Source of the DNA: Chitinophaga arvensicola
GTDB taxonomy: Bacteria > Bacteroidota > Bacteroidia > Chitinophagales > Chitinophagaceae
Reading direction: 5' to 3'
Assembly (NCBI RefSeq): GCF_900110835.1
Contig: NZ_FOJG01000001.1
Location: forward strand, 3,255,499 to 3,319,498
Length of the DNA stretch: 64,000 bases
The notes under the pieces are model-generated. The model had not been told where the DNA came from, did not search any database, and was given only the letters and a program-made list of their open reading frames with translations. A program made the position numbers and the translations under genes. Numbering within the stretch: the stretch's first letter is position 1; each line of letters opens with the position of its first letter. Positions 26,375 to 35,518 of this stretch are shown here, piece after piece.

Positions 26375-29300
26375 TTATAAACTGATATTTACGCCCATGA
26401 TCAGGGTGGTATTCAATGGATAAAAGTCTGAGCTTTGTTGTCCTGCACCCTGGCCGTTGTTCAGGCGGGGAGCGGAAGAGGTAATGGAAGAAGGAGACGT
26501 TTCCGGGTCATACCCCTGCCATTTGGTAAACGTGGCGAGATTCCGTCCGCTGATATACACGGTGAGGTTGGAGATCTTATACCGTTGCAAGGTGCTTTTA
26601 TCAAAATTGTAACTCAGCGTTACATCTTTAATGCGAATGAAAGATGCATCCTGTGCATATTTATATCCTTTTGGATTGGTGTAGAACAGCGCAGGGTTTG
26701 TATTGATCTTATTCTCGGAAGTCCAGTAGGGAATATCTGCCGGTAAGTTGATAATACCTGCCTGATCGCGGTTATCCAGGATATTGTTGGCACGCAGCGT
26801 ACCGTGTACATCCTGTATGAAAATATTCAGGGTGAAATTTTTATAGGTAAAAGTGTTGGTCAGTCCCGCAGTATACTTCGGTAATTGTGTACCGAGATAG
26901 GAACGGTCGGCAGCGTCTATTTTTCCACTGTTATCGATATCTGCAAATTTGAGGTAGCCTGCTTTTGCGCCCGGATCTATTTTAGCGTCTTCTCCTTCCT
27001 GCCACACGCCGGTCATGGTATAATCGTAGATGCCGAGCATAGGTTTCCCGATGAAGAGATTATTGCCAATATCATCTTTATTATCGCCATAGAGGGCCAC
27101 TACTTTATTTTTATTAAAGGAGATATTGAAGCTGGTATTCCACCCGAAATCGCCCGACTGGATATTGCGGCTGTTCAGCAATATTTCCAGCCCTTTGTTG
27201 GCGGTTTCGCCGATATTGTCGTACACATTGTTATAGCCGTTGATAGAAGGGATTTTCCGGAGCAGCAACAGATCGGAGGTGCGGGTAGAATAGCCTTCAA
27301 TGCTACCGCTCAGGCGGTTGTTCCAGAGGGCAAAGTCGATGCCCACGTTTAAACCGGTAGTGGTTTCCCATTTCAGGTTAGGATTGCCAAGGGTATCCGG
27401 TACTACGCCAACCGCGCTTACCCCGTCATAAATATAATTGGCGGTGCTGAGTTTCGACAGTGTACGATAGGGACCCACGGCCTGGTTGCCCGACATACCA
27501 TAAGAGGCGCGCAATTTCAACTGCGATATCACAGGTACGGCGGCCATGAATTTCTCATTCTGGATATTCCAGCCGGCGGCTACAGAAGGGAAGGTAGCAT
27601 AGCGGTTGCTTTTTCCAAACCCGGAATAGCCATCACGACGGATAGTAGCGGTGAGCAGGTAGCGGCTGTCGTAGTTGTAGTTGATCCGCAGCATCTGCGA
27701 TAACAGGGTACTGCCGGTATAACTGGTGGTTGTTTTCTGTACCTGTGCCGCCTTCATATTGTTGAAGTCGAGGTTATCGTTGATAAACGTGTTGGCATCC
27801 AGTTGTGCGAACGTTTGCTCGTCCTGCTGTGCGCTATACAGGCCGGTAAAGTCCAGCGCGTGTTTATTACGGGAGATGCTGTATGTCAGGAGATTTTCTA
27901 CGATCCACTGTTTGTTCTCAACGTTTTGTACACTGGCGGTACCATTCATATCACCCATTTTACGACCATAGTAATCGGCGGTCCGTAACGGGCGGAAAGA
28001 GTAGGAGCCATTTACCCGGTATTTCAATCCTTTGATAAAATTGGGCGCCACTTCTGCATAACCGCTGGTGGTCATGTTCTTGTTGCGGTTCAGGCCCGGG
28101 TTGTACAGGTTGATCAGCGGGCTCATATACAGCGTTTGCGGTGCAATGGGATAGATCTCATAGTCGCCCGCAGCATTGTACAGGGATCCGTAAGGGCTGA
28201 GGGAGTTCGCATCAAAAAGGGTGACTTTACCACCATCCTGGTTGTTGTTCACCAGAAACATATTCACACCTGCTTTCAGCCAGGAGGTCACATTGGCGTC
28301 GATATTGGCGCGGATGCTGGAGCGGTTGTACTGGAAGCCTTTCAGGTTACCCTGTTCTTTCAGGAAGGTACCGGAAACGTAGTATCTCACATGTTCGGTA
28401 CCGCCGGAAATACTCAGCTCATGACTGTGGATATATCCCTGTTGGGCAATTTCCTTGAGCCAGTCAACTTCCGGTTTGCCGTTGGCAAAATTGGTTTGTT
28501 CGGTGATATAGGGAAGATCCGGTGCATCGGGGCGTCCTGCCTGGATATTGTACCAGTGATTTTTGGTGCGGTATTGTTCGCCGTTCATCTGTTTTACGGT
28601 GTTGGCCTGGTACTCCGGACCGGCATAGCCGCTGTAGGAAATCACGGGTTTGCCTGATTTACCTTTTTTGGTGGTGATCAGGATCACGCCGTTGGCGCCT
28701 CTGGCGCCGTAGATGGCCGATGCAGATACATCTTTCAGCAGGTCGATGGATTCCACATCATTTGGATTGATGTCGTTATAGGTACCATTGAAAGGGATAC
28801 CATCCAATACAATCAGCGGGGCGTTGCTGGCGTTGATGGATTTCAGTCCGCGCATATAAAACGCCGGAGAGCTGCCCGGTTTGCTGCTGTTGCTGATTAC
28901 GCTCACGCCGGGAATGGTTCCTTGAATCGATTGCAAAACATTTGTAACGGGTAGATTCTTCAGGCGGTCTTTGGGTACGGATGCTATGGAACCGGTTACA
29001 TCGCTTCTTTTGCGCGTACCATAACCTACTACCACTACTTCGGTTTGTTGTTCTACGGAAGCTTTCATCACGATATTAAAAGTGCCGTTACCGTTTACGG
29101 TGATTTCCTGCGGTGTCATGCCCAGGTAGGAAAAGAGCAGTACCAATGGTCCGTCTGTTGGGATATGTAATGCATAGGTACCATCGGTGCCGGTGCTAAC
29201 GCCCTGGGAGGCGCCTTTAACCCTCACGGATACACCAGGTAATGGATTGCCGGCTTCGTCTGTCACCTTGCCTTTCACATCTGTACTGGCAGGCGCCTCG

Positions 29301-29713
29301 TTATTTTCTTCGTGCCGGTTTTCTGTTTTAGGTGAAATAAAGATCGATTTGTTTTCTATGACATATTTCAGTGGCTGATCTTTCAGCATGATATCGAGGA
29401 ATTCCCGGATGGGGGCATTTTCCACTTTCATGGTCACGGGATTGGCTTTGTTGAGCACTTCCCGGCTGGCTACTACCGTATAGCCGGATTGGTTCCGGAT
29501 GATGGTAAAGATTTTTTCCACCCGCACATTCTTGCCCGACCAGGTGAGTAGTTGGGCGTAGCCGGTGGCACTTACATTTAAAAAAGCGACGGTAAGCAAT
29601 AAAAACGTCAGTTTCATAACTAACAGCATTTTGGTTGAGAACCGGCTCCAGGTATGCGCGCTGTCTGATTTTGGCGCATAGGGAAGCCGGTTACAAAGAG
29701 CATTTTTTTGCAT
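26375..29713 (-). CDS. SusC/RagA-family TonB-dependent outer-membrane transporter (PUL1)
   Basis: A 1112-residue protein with a leader whose hydrophobic core is at ~32-52 (LTFLLLTVAFL, ending GYAQ). An STN domain (~60-125) precedes a carboxypeptidase-regulatory-like repeat (~145-220, VKGKVTDEAGNPLPGVSV), the plug (VVVVGYGTRKRSDVTGS) and a 22-strand barrel. The STN domain marks it as a transducer that signals to the FecR anti-sigma protein encoded upstream. It imports oligosaccharides with its SusD partner. Confidence 0.96.
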   Translation of the reverse strand: MQKNALCNRLPYAPKSDSAHTWSRFSTKMLLVMKLTFLLLTVAFLNVSATGYAQLLTWSGKNVRVEKIFTIIRNQSGYTVVASREVLNKANPVTMKVENAPIREFLDIMLKDQPLKYVIENKSIFISPKTENRHEENNEAPASTDVKGKVTDEAGNPLPGVSVRVKGASQGVSTGTDGTYALHIPTDGPLVLLFSYLGMTPQEITVNGNGTFNIVMKASVEQQTEVVVVGYGTRKRSDVTGSIASVPKDRLKNLPVTNVLQSIQGTIPGVSVISNSSKPGSSPAFYMRGLKSINASNAPLIVLDGIPFNGTYNDINPNDVESIDLLKDVSASAIYGARGANGVILITTKKGKSGKPVISYSGYAGPEYQANTVKQMNGEQYRTKNHWYNIQAGRPDAPDLPYITEQTNFANGKPEVDWLKEIAQQGYIHSHELSISGGTEHVRYYVSGTFLKEQGNLKGFQYNRSSIRANIDANVTSWLKAGVNMFLVNNNQDGGKVTLFDANSLSPYGSLYNAAGDYEIYPIAPQTLYMSPLINLYNPGLNRNKNMTTSGYAEVAPNFIKGLKYRVNGSYSFRPLRTADYYGRKMGDMNGTASVQNVENKQWIVENLLTYSISRNKHALDFTGLYSAQQDEQTFAQLDANTFINDNLDFNNMKAAQVQKTTTSYTGSTLLSQMLRINYNYDSRYLLTATIRRDGYSGFGKSNRYATFPSVAAGWNIQNEKFMAAVPVISQLKLRASYGMSGNQAVGPYRTLSKLSTANYIYDGVSAVGVVPDTLGNPNLKWETTTGLNVGIDFALWNNRLSGSIEGYSTRTSDLLLLRKIPSINGYNNVYDNIGETANKGLEILLNSRNIQSGDFGWNTSFNISFNKNKVVALYGDNKDDIGNNLFIGKPMLGIYDYTMTGVWQEGEDAKIDPGAKAGYLKFADIDNSGKIDAADRSYLGTQLPKYTAGLTNTFTYKNFTLNIFIQDVHGTLRANNILDNRDQAGIINLPADIPYWTSENKINTNPALFYTNPKGYKYAQDASFIRIKDVTLSYNFDKSTLQRYKISNLTVYISGRNLATFTKWQGYDPETSPSSITSSAPRLNNGQGAGQQSSDFYPLNTTLIMGVNISL

Positions 29714-29846
29714 AGCTTTGTAATGATTAGGCTTGTAAATAGATAGTTGTACGGAATTACTTCACTGTTTTGCATAGCTGTAATCTTTCGCCGGAGGTGG
29801 GTCGAATCACCTCCGGGTTTTTATTACCTGCTATCTGGCATTGGTT
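29708..29846 (-). promoter_or_regulatory. Leader of the PUL1 susC gene: duplicated start-like sequence and hairpin
   Basis: In the 174-base gap between fecR and susC, TTTGCATAGCT is present twice (29707-29717, which holds the real ATG, and 29769-29779). Upstream is a hairpin with 9-bp arms (CCGGAGGTG and CACCTCCGG, about 29792-29816). No T-run follows the hairpin on the transcribed strand, so it is more likely a leader structure than a terminator. No -7 match was found. Confidence 0.4.
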
Positions 29847-29887
29847 GAATGTTAGTTCACTGTTTTTCGATAACTGTTATTAAATAT

Positions 29888-31036
29888 TTATTTTCCTACA
29901 ATCAGTTTTTTGTCTTCCAGCCGAAAATGAATACCGGATTCTTTCAGGAAGGTTAATACGCTCGACAGATTCACATCGCTGCCGATTTCTCCCACAAACG
30001 TAATATCCGGTGGGGTTGTTTCGTATACTACTTCTATGTCGTACCAACGTGCAATCATGCTGATCACGGTGGTTAATTTTTTATCCTGGAAATTCAGCAC
30101 ATCATTTTTCCACGCAATAATGGCGAGGGTATCCACATCTGAATGAAGCAGTGCGGCGCCGGTTTCCCGGTTTACTTCCAGTTGTTGTCCCGGATGCAAC
30201 AGGTGTGTTTGCTGTTGTTGACTCACCTGTACTGCGCCCGACATCAGCGTGGTACCGATGTTCGCTTCTTCCGGATAGGCGTTGATATTGAAATGTGTAC
30301 CCAGTACGTTGATACGGGTGTTGTTGTTTAAGGTAACGGTGAAGGGTTGTTTTGGATTGGCAGCTACTTCAAAGTAGGCTTCTCCGGTGAGTTTCACATT
30401 GCGCTGGGCGCCGGTGAAAGCGGTTGGAAAACTGATGGAGCTCGCCGCGTTCAGCCATACATTGGTGCCATCGGGCAGGCGCAATCTGAATTTGCGGCCT
30501 CTTGGCGTAGTCATGGTGTTGTAGCTGAGTGTGCCGGCGCCGGTAGCGTCGTAGGATAGCTGGCCGTTGCTGAGTGTAACACGGGTACCTTGCTGGGTGG
30601 TTACTACGCCGTTACCAAGACTATCCAGTACCAGCTGGCTGCCATCCGCGAGGGTGAGTACCGCGCCGTTTTTACCGGGTTTTACATCCGCTGCCGCCAT
30701 CACAGCAGGCGCCGGTTTAACGGTACGATGCCAGGCGAAGTATCCGGCAGCGCCTATCAGCAGCGCAATGGCAGCTGCGGCGGCATATCGGAAGTAGAGC
30801 GGACGTACTGTAGTAGGCTGCTTTTGCAGAATACTATTGAGTTGTGGCTCAAATAAAGCAGGATTATAGGCTGGATCAGGTGCTGCGTGGCTATGTAGTT
30901 CACTGATCAGCGATGTCCATGCTTCGTCGTCATTGCCGGTGCGTAGTGCCGCAAACAGTTCTTCTTCCTCTGCAGCAGTAGCAGTGCCGTTGTAATAACG
31001 TTCCAGTAAAAATCGGTAGTACTCTTTTGCTTCCAC
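29888..31036 (-). CDS. FecR-family anti-sigma factor (PUL1)
   Basis: A 382-residue protein. A cytosolic N-terminal region (~1-80) would hold the sigma factor, a single membrane segment lies at ~84-103 (YAAAAAIALLIGAAGYFAW), and the periplasmic FecR domain follows (PRGRKFRLRLPDGTNVWLN, TGEAYFEVA, VLGTHFNINAY) with an STN-like C-terminal domain. It relays the SusC signal to the ECF sigma factor encoded 68 bases upstream. Confidence 0.95.
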   Translation of the reverse strand: MEAKEYYRFLLERYYNGTATAAEEEELFAALRTGNDDEAWTSLISELHSHAAPDPAYNPALFEPQLNSILQKQPTTVRPLYFRYAAAAAIALLIGAAGYFAWHRTVKPAPAVMAAADVKPGKNGAVLTLADGSQLVLDSLGNGVVTTQQGTRVTLSNGQLSYDATGAGTLSYNTMTTPRGRKFRLRLPDGTNVWLNAASSISFPTAFTGAQRNVKLTGEAYFEVAANPKQPFTVTLNNNTRINVLGTHFNINAYPEEANIGTTLMSGAVQVSQQQQTHLLHPGQQLEVNRETGAALLHSDVDTLAIIAWKNDVLNFQDKKLTTVISMIARWYDIEVVYETTPPDITFVGEIGSDVNLSSVLTFLKESGIHFRLEDKKLIVGK

Positions 31037-31104
31037 GATACAATCCCTTCTTTTGTTGTCAGACGCAGAAATATATTCACTGTACTATGCGTCTTTAAAA
31101 AAAA

Positions 31105-31695
31105 TCATAAAAATCTCGACAGGAGTATAATCAGAAGAATAGGAAGCCGGGTGCCGGTGTGTTTTTCCAGGTATTCCCGGATAAACCTGCGGGCGGTGAC
31201 CAGCTGGTTTTTTACTGTATTTTCAGAGATGTCCAGGGCATCGGCTATCTCCTTACGGGATTTGCCTTCCTGGGTATTCATCATAAACACTTCCCTGCGG
31301 GAGGCAGGTAATTTTTCTACGGCGTGTTTAATCAGCGCCTGTAATTCTTTGGCATAAATGCCGGCAGGTACATCGGCATCATCCGGCAGGTCTTCCGCCA
31401 CATCTTCCTGGCGTTGCTTTTCCCTGGCCAGTTTCCTGAGTGCCGATAAAGAGTAATTCGAGGCGAGGGTATATAACCATCCGCCGGGATTCTCAATATG
31501 TTTCAAGGTATCGCGGACCATCCAGACTTTGAGAAACACTTCCTGTAATACTTCTTCCGCAGCCATATCGGATTTGAGCAGCTTCTTTACCGACCCCGCC
31601 AATATTGCATTGTAGCGGTGGTACAATAAACGGAAAGCTGTTTCATCTCCACTTGCAATTTTTGAAAAAAGTATCCTGTCCTCATTTAAGTTCAC
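31105..31695 (-). CDS. ECF sigma-70 factor (PUL1)
   Basis: A 196-residue protein with sigma region 2 (ETAFRLLYHRYN, then VLQEVFLKVW) and region 4 (LPASRREVFMMNTQEGKSRKEIADALDISENTVKNQL is the area, at ~133-168). The C-terminus is hydrophobic (LPILLIILL), as in many Bacteroidota PUL sigma factors. It activates PUL1 when released by the FecR protein. It is the first gene of the PUL1 minus-strand series. Confidence 0.94.
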   Translation of the reverse strand: MNLNEDRILFSKIASGDETAFRLLYHRYNAILAGSVKKLLKSDMAAEEVLQEVFLKVWMVRDTLKHIENPGGWLYTLASNYSLSALRKLAREKQRQEDVAEDLPDDADVPAGIYAKELQALIKHAVEKLPASRREVFMMNTQEGKSRKEIADALDISENTVKNQLVTARRFIREYLEKHTGTRLPILLIILLSRFL

Positions 31696-31789
31696 AGCGT
31701 AATCCCGATTTTATGGCTAAAGATAAGCTTATGGTCAATATTATACTACACCTGCCAGGGGAGTTGTATTGTCATTACATTGTCAGGTA

Positions 31790-31833
31790 AGCCCTGTCCT
31801 AGCCCTATCCCCGCCCTATCCCAGCCCTACCTA
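31790..31833. repeat. Four tandem imperfect 11-bp repeats
   Basis: AGCCCTGTCCT, AGCCCTATCCC, CGCCCTATCCC and AGCCCTACCTA follow each other without spacers, in the 252-base gap between the divergent sigma-factor and PLP-enzyme genes. The 11-bp period is close to one helical turn. An imperfect hairpin (CTTATAAGAT with ATCTATAAG, 31841-31866) follows. It may be a regulator-binding array; nothing proves this. Confidence 0.55.
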
Positions 31834-31947
31834 AGCGCTTCTTATAAGATGGGGCTTATCTATAAGTGAACAGTATTTCATCCTGTTTTTTACCGCGTGT
31901 TAAGTATTATCGGGGTAACAATTCACCAGAAATAATACATTTACAGC

Positions 31948-33171
31948 ATGAGTAATCATCCAAAGTTTACAGCAATGGCCTCTGCTGCTATTCATGCCGC
32001 TCAGGCCAATATGGCCCAGAATGCCCATCTGACGCCCGTTTTCGCCACCTCTACTTTTACATTCGACAGTGCGCAGCAGGGCATGGATCGTTTTAAAGGC
32101 ACGGAACCGGGTTACATTTATTCCCGGTTTGGTAATCCTACCGTAACGGTAGCGGAAGAACTGATTGCCGCCCTGGAAGCATTTGATATTTTTACGGAAG
32201 ATGGTCAGCCGCTGCAGCTGAAGGCATTGCTGCATGCAAGTGGGCAGTCGGCCATGGCCACCCTGTTCCTTTCCAATGTAGTAGCCGGAGATACGGTGTT
32301 AACGCATTATTCGCTCTATGGAGGCACCCATGAGTTCCTGTTCGACTTTCTCCCGTCATTCGGCGTGAAAGCACAGATCGTGGATTTGCACGACCTGGCA
32401 TTGGTAACATCGCTGCTGCAACAGGACCCGTCTATAAAAATGATTCATATCGAATCGCCGGCCAATCCCTCCATGCGTTGTGTGAATATTGGGGCTATCT
32501 GTAAAATCGCTGCCGCTTATAAAGTGAAAGTGAGTGTAGATAATACTTTCGCTACTCCTTACCTGCAGCAGCCGTTCCGGTACGGGGCCGATTTCGTATT
32601 TCACTCCACCACCAAGTTCCTGAACGGGCATGGTACCGCGATCGGCGGTGTGCTGATCGGAAAGGACCTGCCTCACATGAAAACGAAAGTCAATAAAACA
32701 GCCAAATTGCTCGGCGGATGCGCCAATCCATTTGATACCTTCCTGTTGATCCAGGGCATCAAAACCCTGGAACTCCGCATGAAACAGCATTGCAGTAATG
32801 CGCTGCAGGTTGCGGAATTTCTCCATGCACATCCCGCCGTTGCCCGGGTGAATTATAATGGTTTGCCGGTACATCCCGATTATGAGCTGTCGGCCCGGCA
32901 GATGCGTTATCCCGGCGCCGTTATGAGCTTTGAACTAACAGCTGGTTTTGATGCGGCCGTACAATTCATAGACCGGCTGCAGATGTGTTTGCGCGCAGTC
33001 TCTGTGGGCACGGTGGATACACTGATTTCTCATCCGGCCTCTATGACGCATTCCGGCATGAAGAAAGAAGACCGGGAAAAAGCGGGTATCGGGGATGGCC
33101 TGATCAGGATGAGTGTAGGGCTGGAAAGTGTGGAGGATATATTGGCGGATCTGGAGCAGGCGTTGGGATAA
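31948..33171 (+). CDS. Trans-sulfuration (Cys/Met metabolism) PLP-dependent enzyme
   Basis: A 407-residue protein of the cystathionine gamma-synthase/lyase and methionine gamma-lyase family. YSRFGNPT (~63) contributes phosphate contacts, YGGTHEF (~119) is the active-site tyrosine loop, and the PLP lysine lies in FHSTTKFLNGHG (~218). The Cys after the active-site Tyr typical of methionine gamma-lyase (YGCT) is Gly here, so a lyase or gamma-synthase of the cystathionine or O-acylhomoserine type is more likely. It is cytosolic. Confidence 0.88.
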   Translation: MSNHPKFTAMASAAIHAAQANMAQNAHLTPVFATSTFTFDSAQQGMDRFKGTEPGYIYSRFGNPTVTVAEELIAALEAFDIFTEDGQPLQLKALLHASGQSAMATLFLSNVVAGDTVLTHYSLYGGTHEFLFDFLPSFGVKAQIVDLHDLALVTSLLQQDPSIKMIHIESPANPSMRCVNIGAICKIAAAYKVKVSVDNTFATPYLQQPFRYGADFVFHSTTKFLNGHGTAIGGVLIGKDLPHMKTKVNKTAKLLGGCANPFDTFLLIQGIKTLELRMKQHCSNALQVAEFLHAHPAVARVNYNGLPVHPDYELSARQMRYPGAVMSFELTAGFDAAVQFIDRLQMCLRAVSVGTVDTLISHPASMTHSGMKKEDREKAGIGDGLIRMSVGLESVEDILADLEQALG

Positions 33172-33215
33172 GTCAGATAAAATGATTATTTTTCATTAGT
33201 TTAGTAACACATGAT

Positions 33216-33398
33216 ATGGGATACATCAAAGAGCCGAAAGGCGTCAACTTCGTGGTGGACCCGAAGCCGCTTACAGAGAATGATAAGAAGCTGATCAGTG
33301 AGGTGATTTCTCACTATAAAGCAACGGGGAAAAAGAAGCGCATAGCGCCTGCCAAACGTACAGGAAAGCATGCAGGCAGTAAGAAACTATCCCGATAG
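33216..33398 (+). CDS. Small basic hypothetical protein
   Basis: A 60-residue protein with a Pro/Asn-containing N-terminus, a helix at ~20-37 (DKKLISEVISHYKATG) and a very basic tail (KKKRIAPAKRTGKHAG) that could bind nucleic acid. It lies 44 bases after the PLP-enzyme gene and 10 bases before the convergent gntP stop. I do not recognise a named family. No other ORF explains the region. Confidence 0.55.
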   Translation: MGYIKEPKGVNFVVDPKPLTENDKKLISEVISHYKATGKKKRIAPAKRTGKHAGSKKLSR

Positions 33399-33408
33399 TA
33401 AACATCCC

Positions 33409-34731
33409 TCACGCCAGTAACAACGACAGCAAATACACCAACCCAACCGACACCACGCCCATCACAACGGTACCCGTGCTATACACCCGTAGCATATCCT
33501 TTATTTCCAGACCGGAAAATTTAGAGATCACCCAGAAATAGGCGTCATTGGTATGCGAAATCATCATAGAGCCTGCACCCATGGCCAGTACGCATAGTAT
33601 GCGCCCGTTGGCGGAATCCAGTCCCATCGCAGGAAGGAGTGGTTGAAGGATAGCAGCTGCGGCAATGACAGCTACCGTAGACGATCCCTGTGCCGTTTTG
33701 AGCAGCGCGGTTACGAGGAACGGAAGTAAGAGTCCCAATGCCACTACGGAGGGATATTGTGCAATATGACTGCCAATATCCGCTTTTGCCAGGATGGCTC
33801 CAAAGGCGCCACCGCCGCCAATGATCACCAGTATGCCGGCTGCTTTTTCGGCCCCTTCCTGCAGGATATGTGTCCTGTTACTTTTCAGCTGGGTAAGTGC
33901 CAGCAGGATGCCCACGCCAATGGCTACTTCCGGGATACCCAATATGGAAATGGATTGCAGCAGGGGAGAAGGGGAGGATGTTTCCAGTCCGCTGAGAGAT
34001 CGGATGGCAATGAGCAGCACCGGTACCGCAACAGGCAATACCGACATCAGTACTGACGGTCCCTGTTTTACTGCCTCAGTTGTTTCTTCTGAATTACTAA
34101 CGTCTGCGGCTATATGACGGGCGGCAAATGCCGACCAGAGATAGCCGGCAATGGATGCCGGGATGGCGATCAGTAAACCATACAGAATTACTTTACCTGT
34201 TTCTGCATGCAGGGTGCCGGTGGCGGCGGTGATGCCCGGATGCGGCGGCATCAGGCAATGTACGGCATATAACCCTGTGGCCAGCGACGAAGCCATCATG
34301 ATCATCGGGATACCCGAACGCTTCGCCAGCGCTTTATTCAGACCGCTTAACACAATGAATCCGGAATCGCAGAAAATGGGCATCCCTACCAGGTAGCCGA
34401 TAATATTCATGGCCATAGCCGATCTGCCCGTACCGGTACGGCGCAATACGTAATTGGCCAGTACCGTGGTGCTGCCGCTATGTTCCAGGATCAGTCCCAG
34501 CGTGGTGCCGAGTATAATGAGCAGCCCCAGCGACCCCATAATATTGCCTATGCCGCTTTTGATGCTGCCCAGGATGTCTGTTACGGGCAACTGTAAAATG
34601 ATGCCCGTCAGTATACTGGCCAGCAACAACGCAAAGAATGCATGTACCCGGAAACGGGCAGTGAGCAATACTATCAGGATAATACCGGCCAGCAGCCCCA
34701 GGATACTTTGTGTCAATGATATGGTCGTCAT
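33409..34731 (-). CDS. GntP-family gluconate/sugar-acid:H+ symporter
   Basis: A 440-residue integral membrane protein with about 12-14 hydrophobic segments. Family motifs include MPIFCDSGFIVLS (~122), CLMPPHPGI (~165) and a C-terminal SHTNDAYFW. Members import gluconate or related aldonates across the inner membrane. No sugar-acid kinase or dehydratase is adjacent; the nearest aldonate dehydratase in the window is at 55-57 kb. It is a single gene. Confidence 0.92.
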   Translation of the reverse strand: MTTISLTQSILGLLAGIILIVLLTARFRVHAFFALLLASILTGIILQLPVTDILGSIKSGIGNIMGSLGLLIILGTTLGLILEHSGSTTVLANYVLRRTGTGRSAMAMNIIGYLVGMPIFCDSGFIVLSGLNKALAKRSGIPMIMMASSLATGLYAVHCLMPPHPGITAATGTLHAETGKVILYGLLIAIPASIAGYLWSAFAARHIAADVSNSEETTEAVKQGPSVLMSVLPVAVPVLLIAIRSLSGLETSSPSPLLQSISILGIPEVAIGVGILLALTQLKSNRTHILQEGAEKAAGILVIIGGGGAFGAILAKADIGSHIAQYPSVVALGLLLPFLVTALLKTAQGSSTVAVIAAAAILQPLLPAMGLDSANGRILCVLAMGAGSMMISHTNDAYFWVISKFSGLEIKDMLRVYSTGTVVMGVVSVGLVYLLSLLLA

Positions 34732-34833
34732 ATCTCCCTAAGATAAAATTATAATACTAACGGGGCAAGCGCTGTTTTATAACATTAACGCATATATGTT
34801 TTTGTAAATATTACAGATTATTTATGCAACAGC

Positions 34834-34861
34834 TTGATAATGGCTATTTTACATACCTTTG
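34834..34861 (+). promoter_or_regulatory. Bacteroidota-type promoter of the OmpA-like gene
   Basis: TACCTTTG (34854-34861) matches the -7 consensus TAnnTTTG, with TTG at 34834-34836 and 17 bases between. The start codon follows 18 bases later. Confidence 0.6.
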
Positions 34862-34879
34862 CTCCTTAATATAGCGGAT

Positions 34880-35410
34880 ATGAAAAGAATGTTATTGACC
34901 TCACGCTACTGCCTCCTGGCTGTGGTGACTATAGTACTGATAGCTTCCTGCGCTTCCTCCCGGAAAAGCAGCAGTCAGCATGTTTATATGAACAAGCAGT
35001 ATGAAGAACTGAAAAATACCCTGAACGATGCAGAGGTAAGTATCATCAAAGACAGCCTGAAAGTGATTTTCCCCAACAACGTACTTTTCGCCTCTTCTTC
35101 CGATCAGATCAATGAAGCCGTACAGCCTACCTTCAAACATTTTGCGGATGTATTGAACAAATACAATAAAACAAAGATTCTCATTACCGGTCATACCGAC
35201 AATACCGGTGCTGCGGAATACAACCGCGACCTGTCTGAACGCCGTGCCGCCGGTGCAAAGAAACTGCTCACCAGCTTCGACGTAAACACCGACCGCATGT
35301 TTACCTGGGGCCTGTCTGATCGTGATCCTGTTGCACCCAATAATACGGAAGCCGGTAAAGCGAAAAACAGGAGAGTAGAATTTGTGATCCTGTACGACGT
35401 AAAAAACTAA
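34880..35410 (+). CDS. OmpA-like peptidoglycan-binding lipoprotein
   Basis: A 176-residue protein when started at the ATG at 34880 (MKRMLLTSRY). The lipobox is VLIASCASS, with lipidated Cys near residue 24. Residues ~60-175 are an OmpA C-terminal domain (ILITGHTDNTGAAEYNRDLSERRA; Asp and Arg contact diaminopimelate). It anchors the outer membrane to peptidoglycan. An in-frame GTG/TTG start further upstream is possible but would precede the promoter-proximal leader poorly. Confidence 0.92.
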   Translation: MKRMLLTSRYCLLAVVTIVLIASCASSRKSSSQHVYMNKQYEELKNTLNDAEVSIIKDSLKVIFPNNVLFASSSDQINEAVQPTFKHFADVLNKYNKTKILITGHTDNTGAAEYNRDLSERRAAGAKKLLTSFDVNTDRMFTWGLSDRDPVAPNNTEAGKAKNRRVEFVILYDVKN

Positions 35411-35518
35411 GCGTTCCCCGTTTCCCCGCACGCGCTATTGTTAATATACCATCATAGAATGCTAATCTTCCATACAAACTGCATGTAAAGAAGCGTTAGC
35501 TTTAAGGTATAAGTGACT

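Noticed and set aside
31790..31833. Short tandem repeats as a CRISPR array
   Set aside because: The repeats are 11 bp with no spacers and there are no cas genes.
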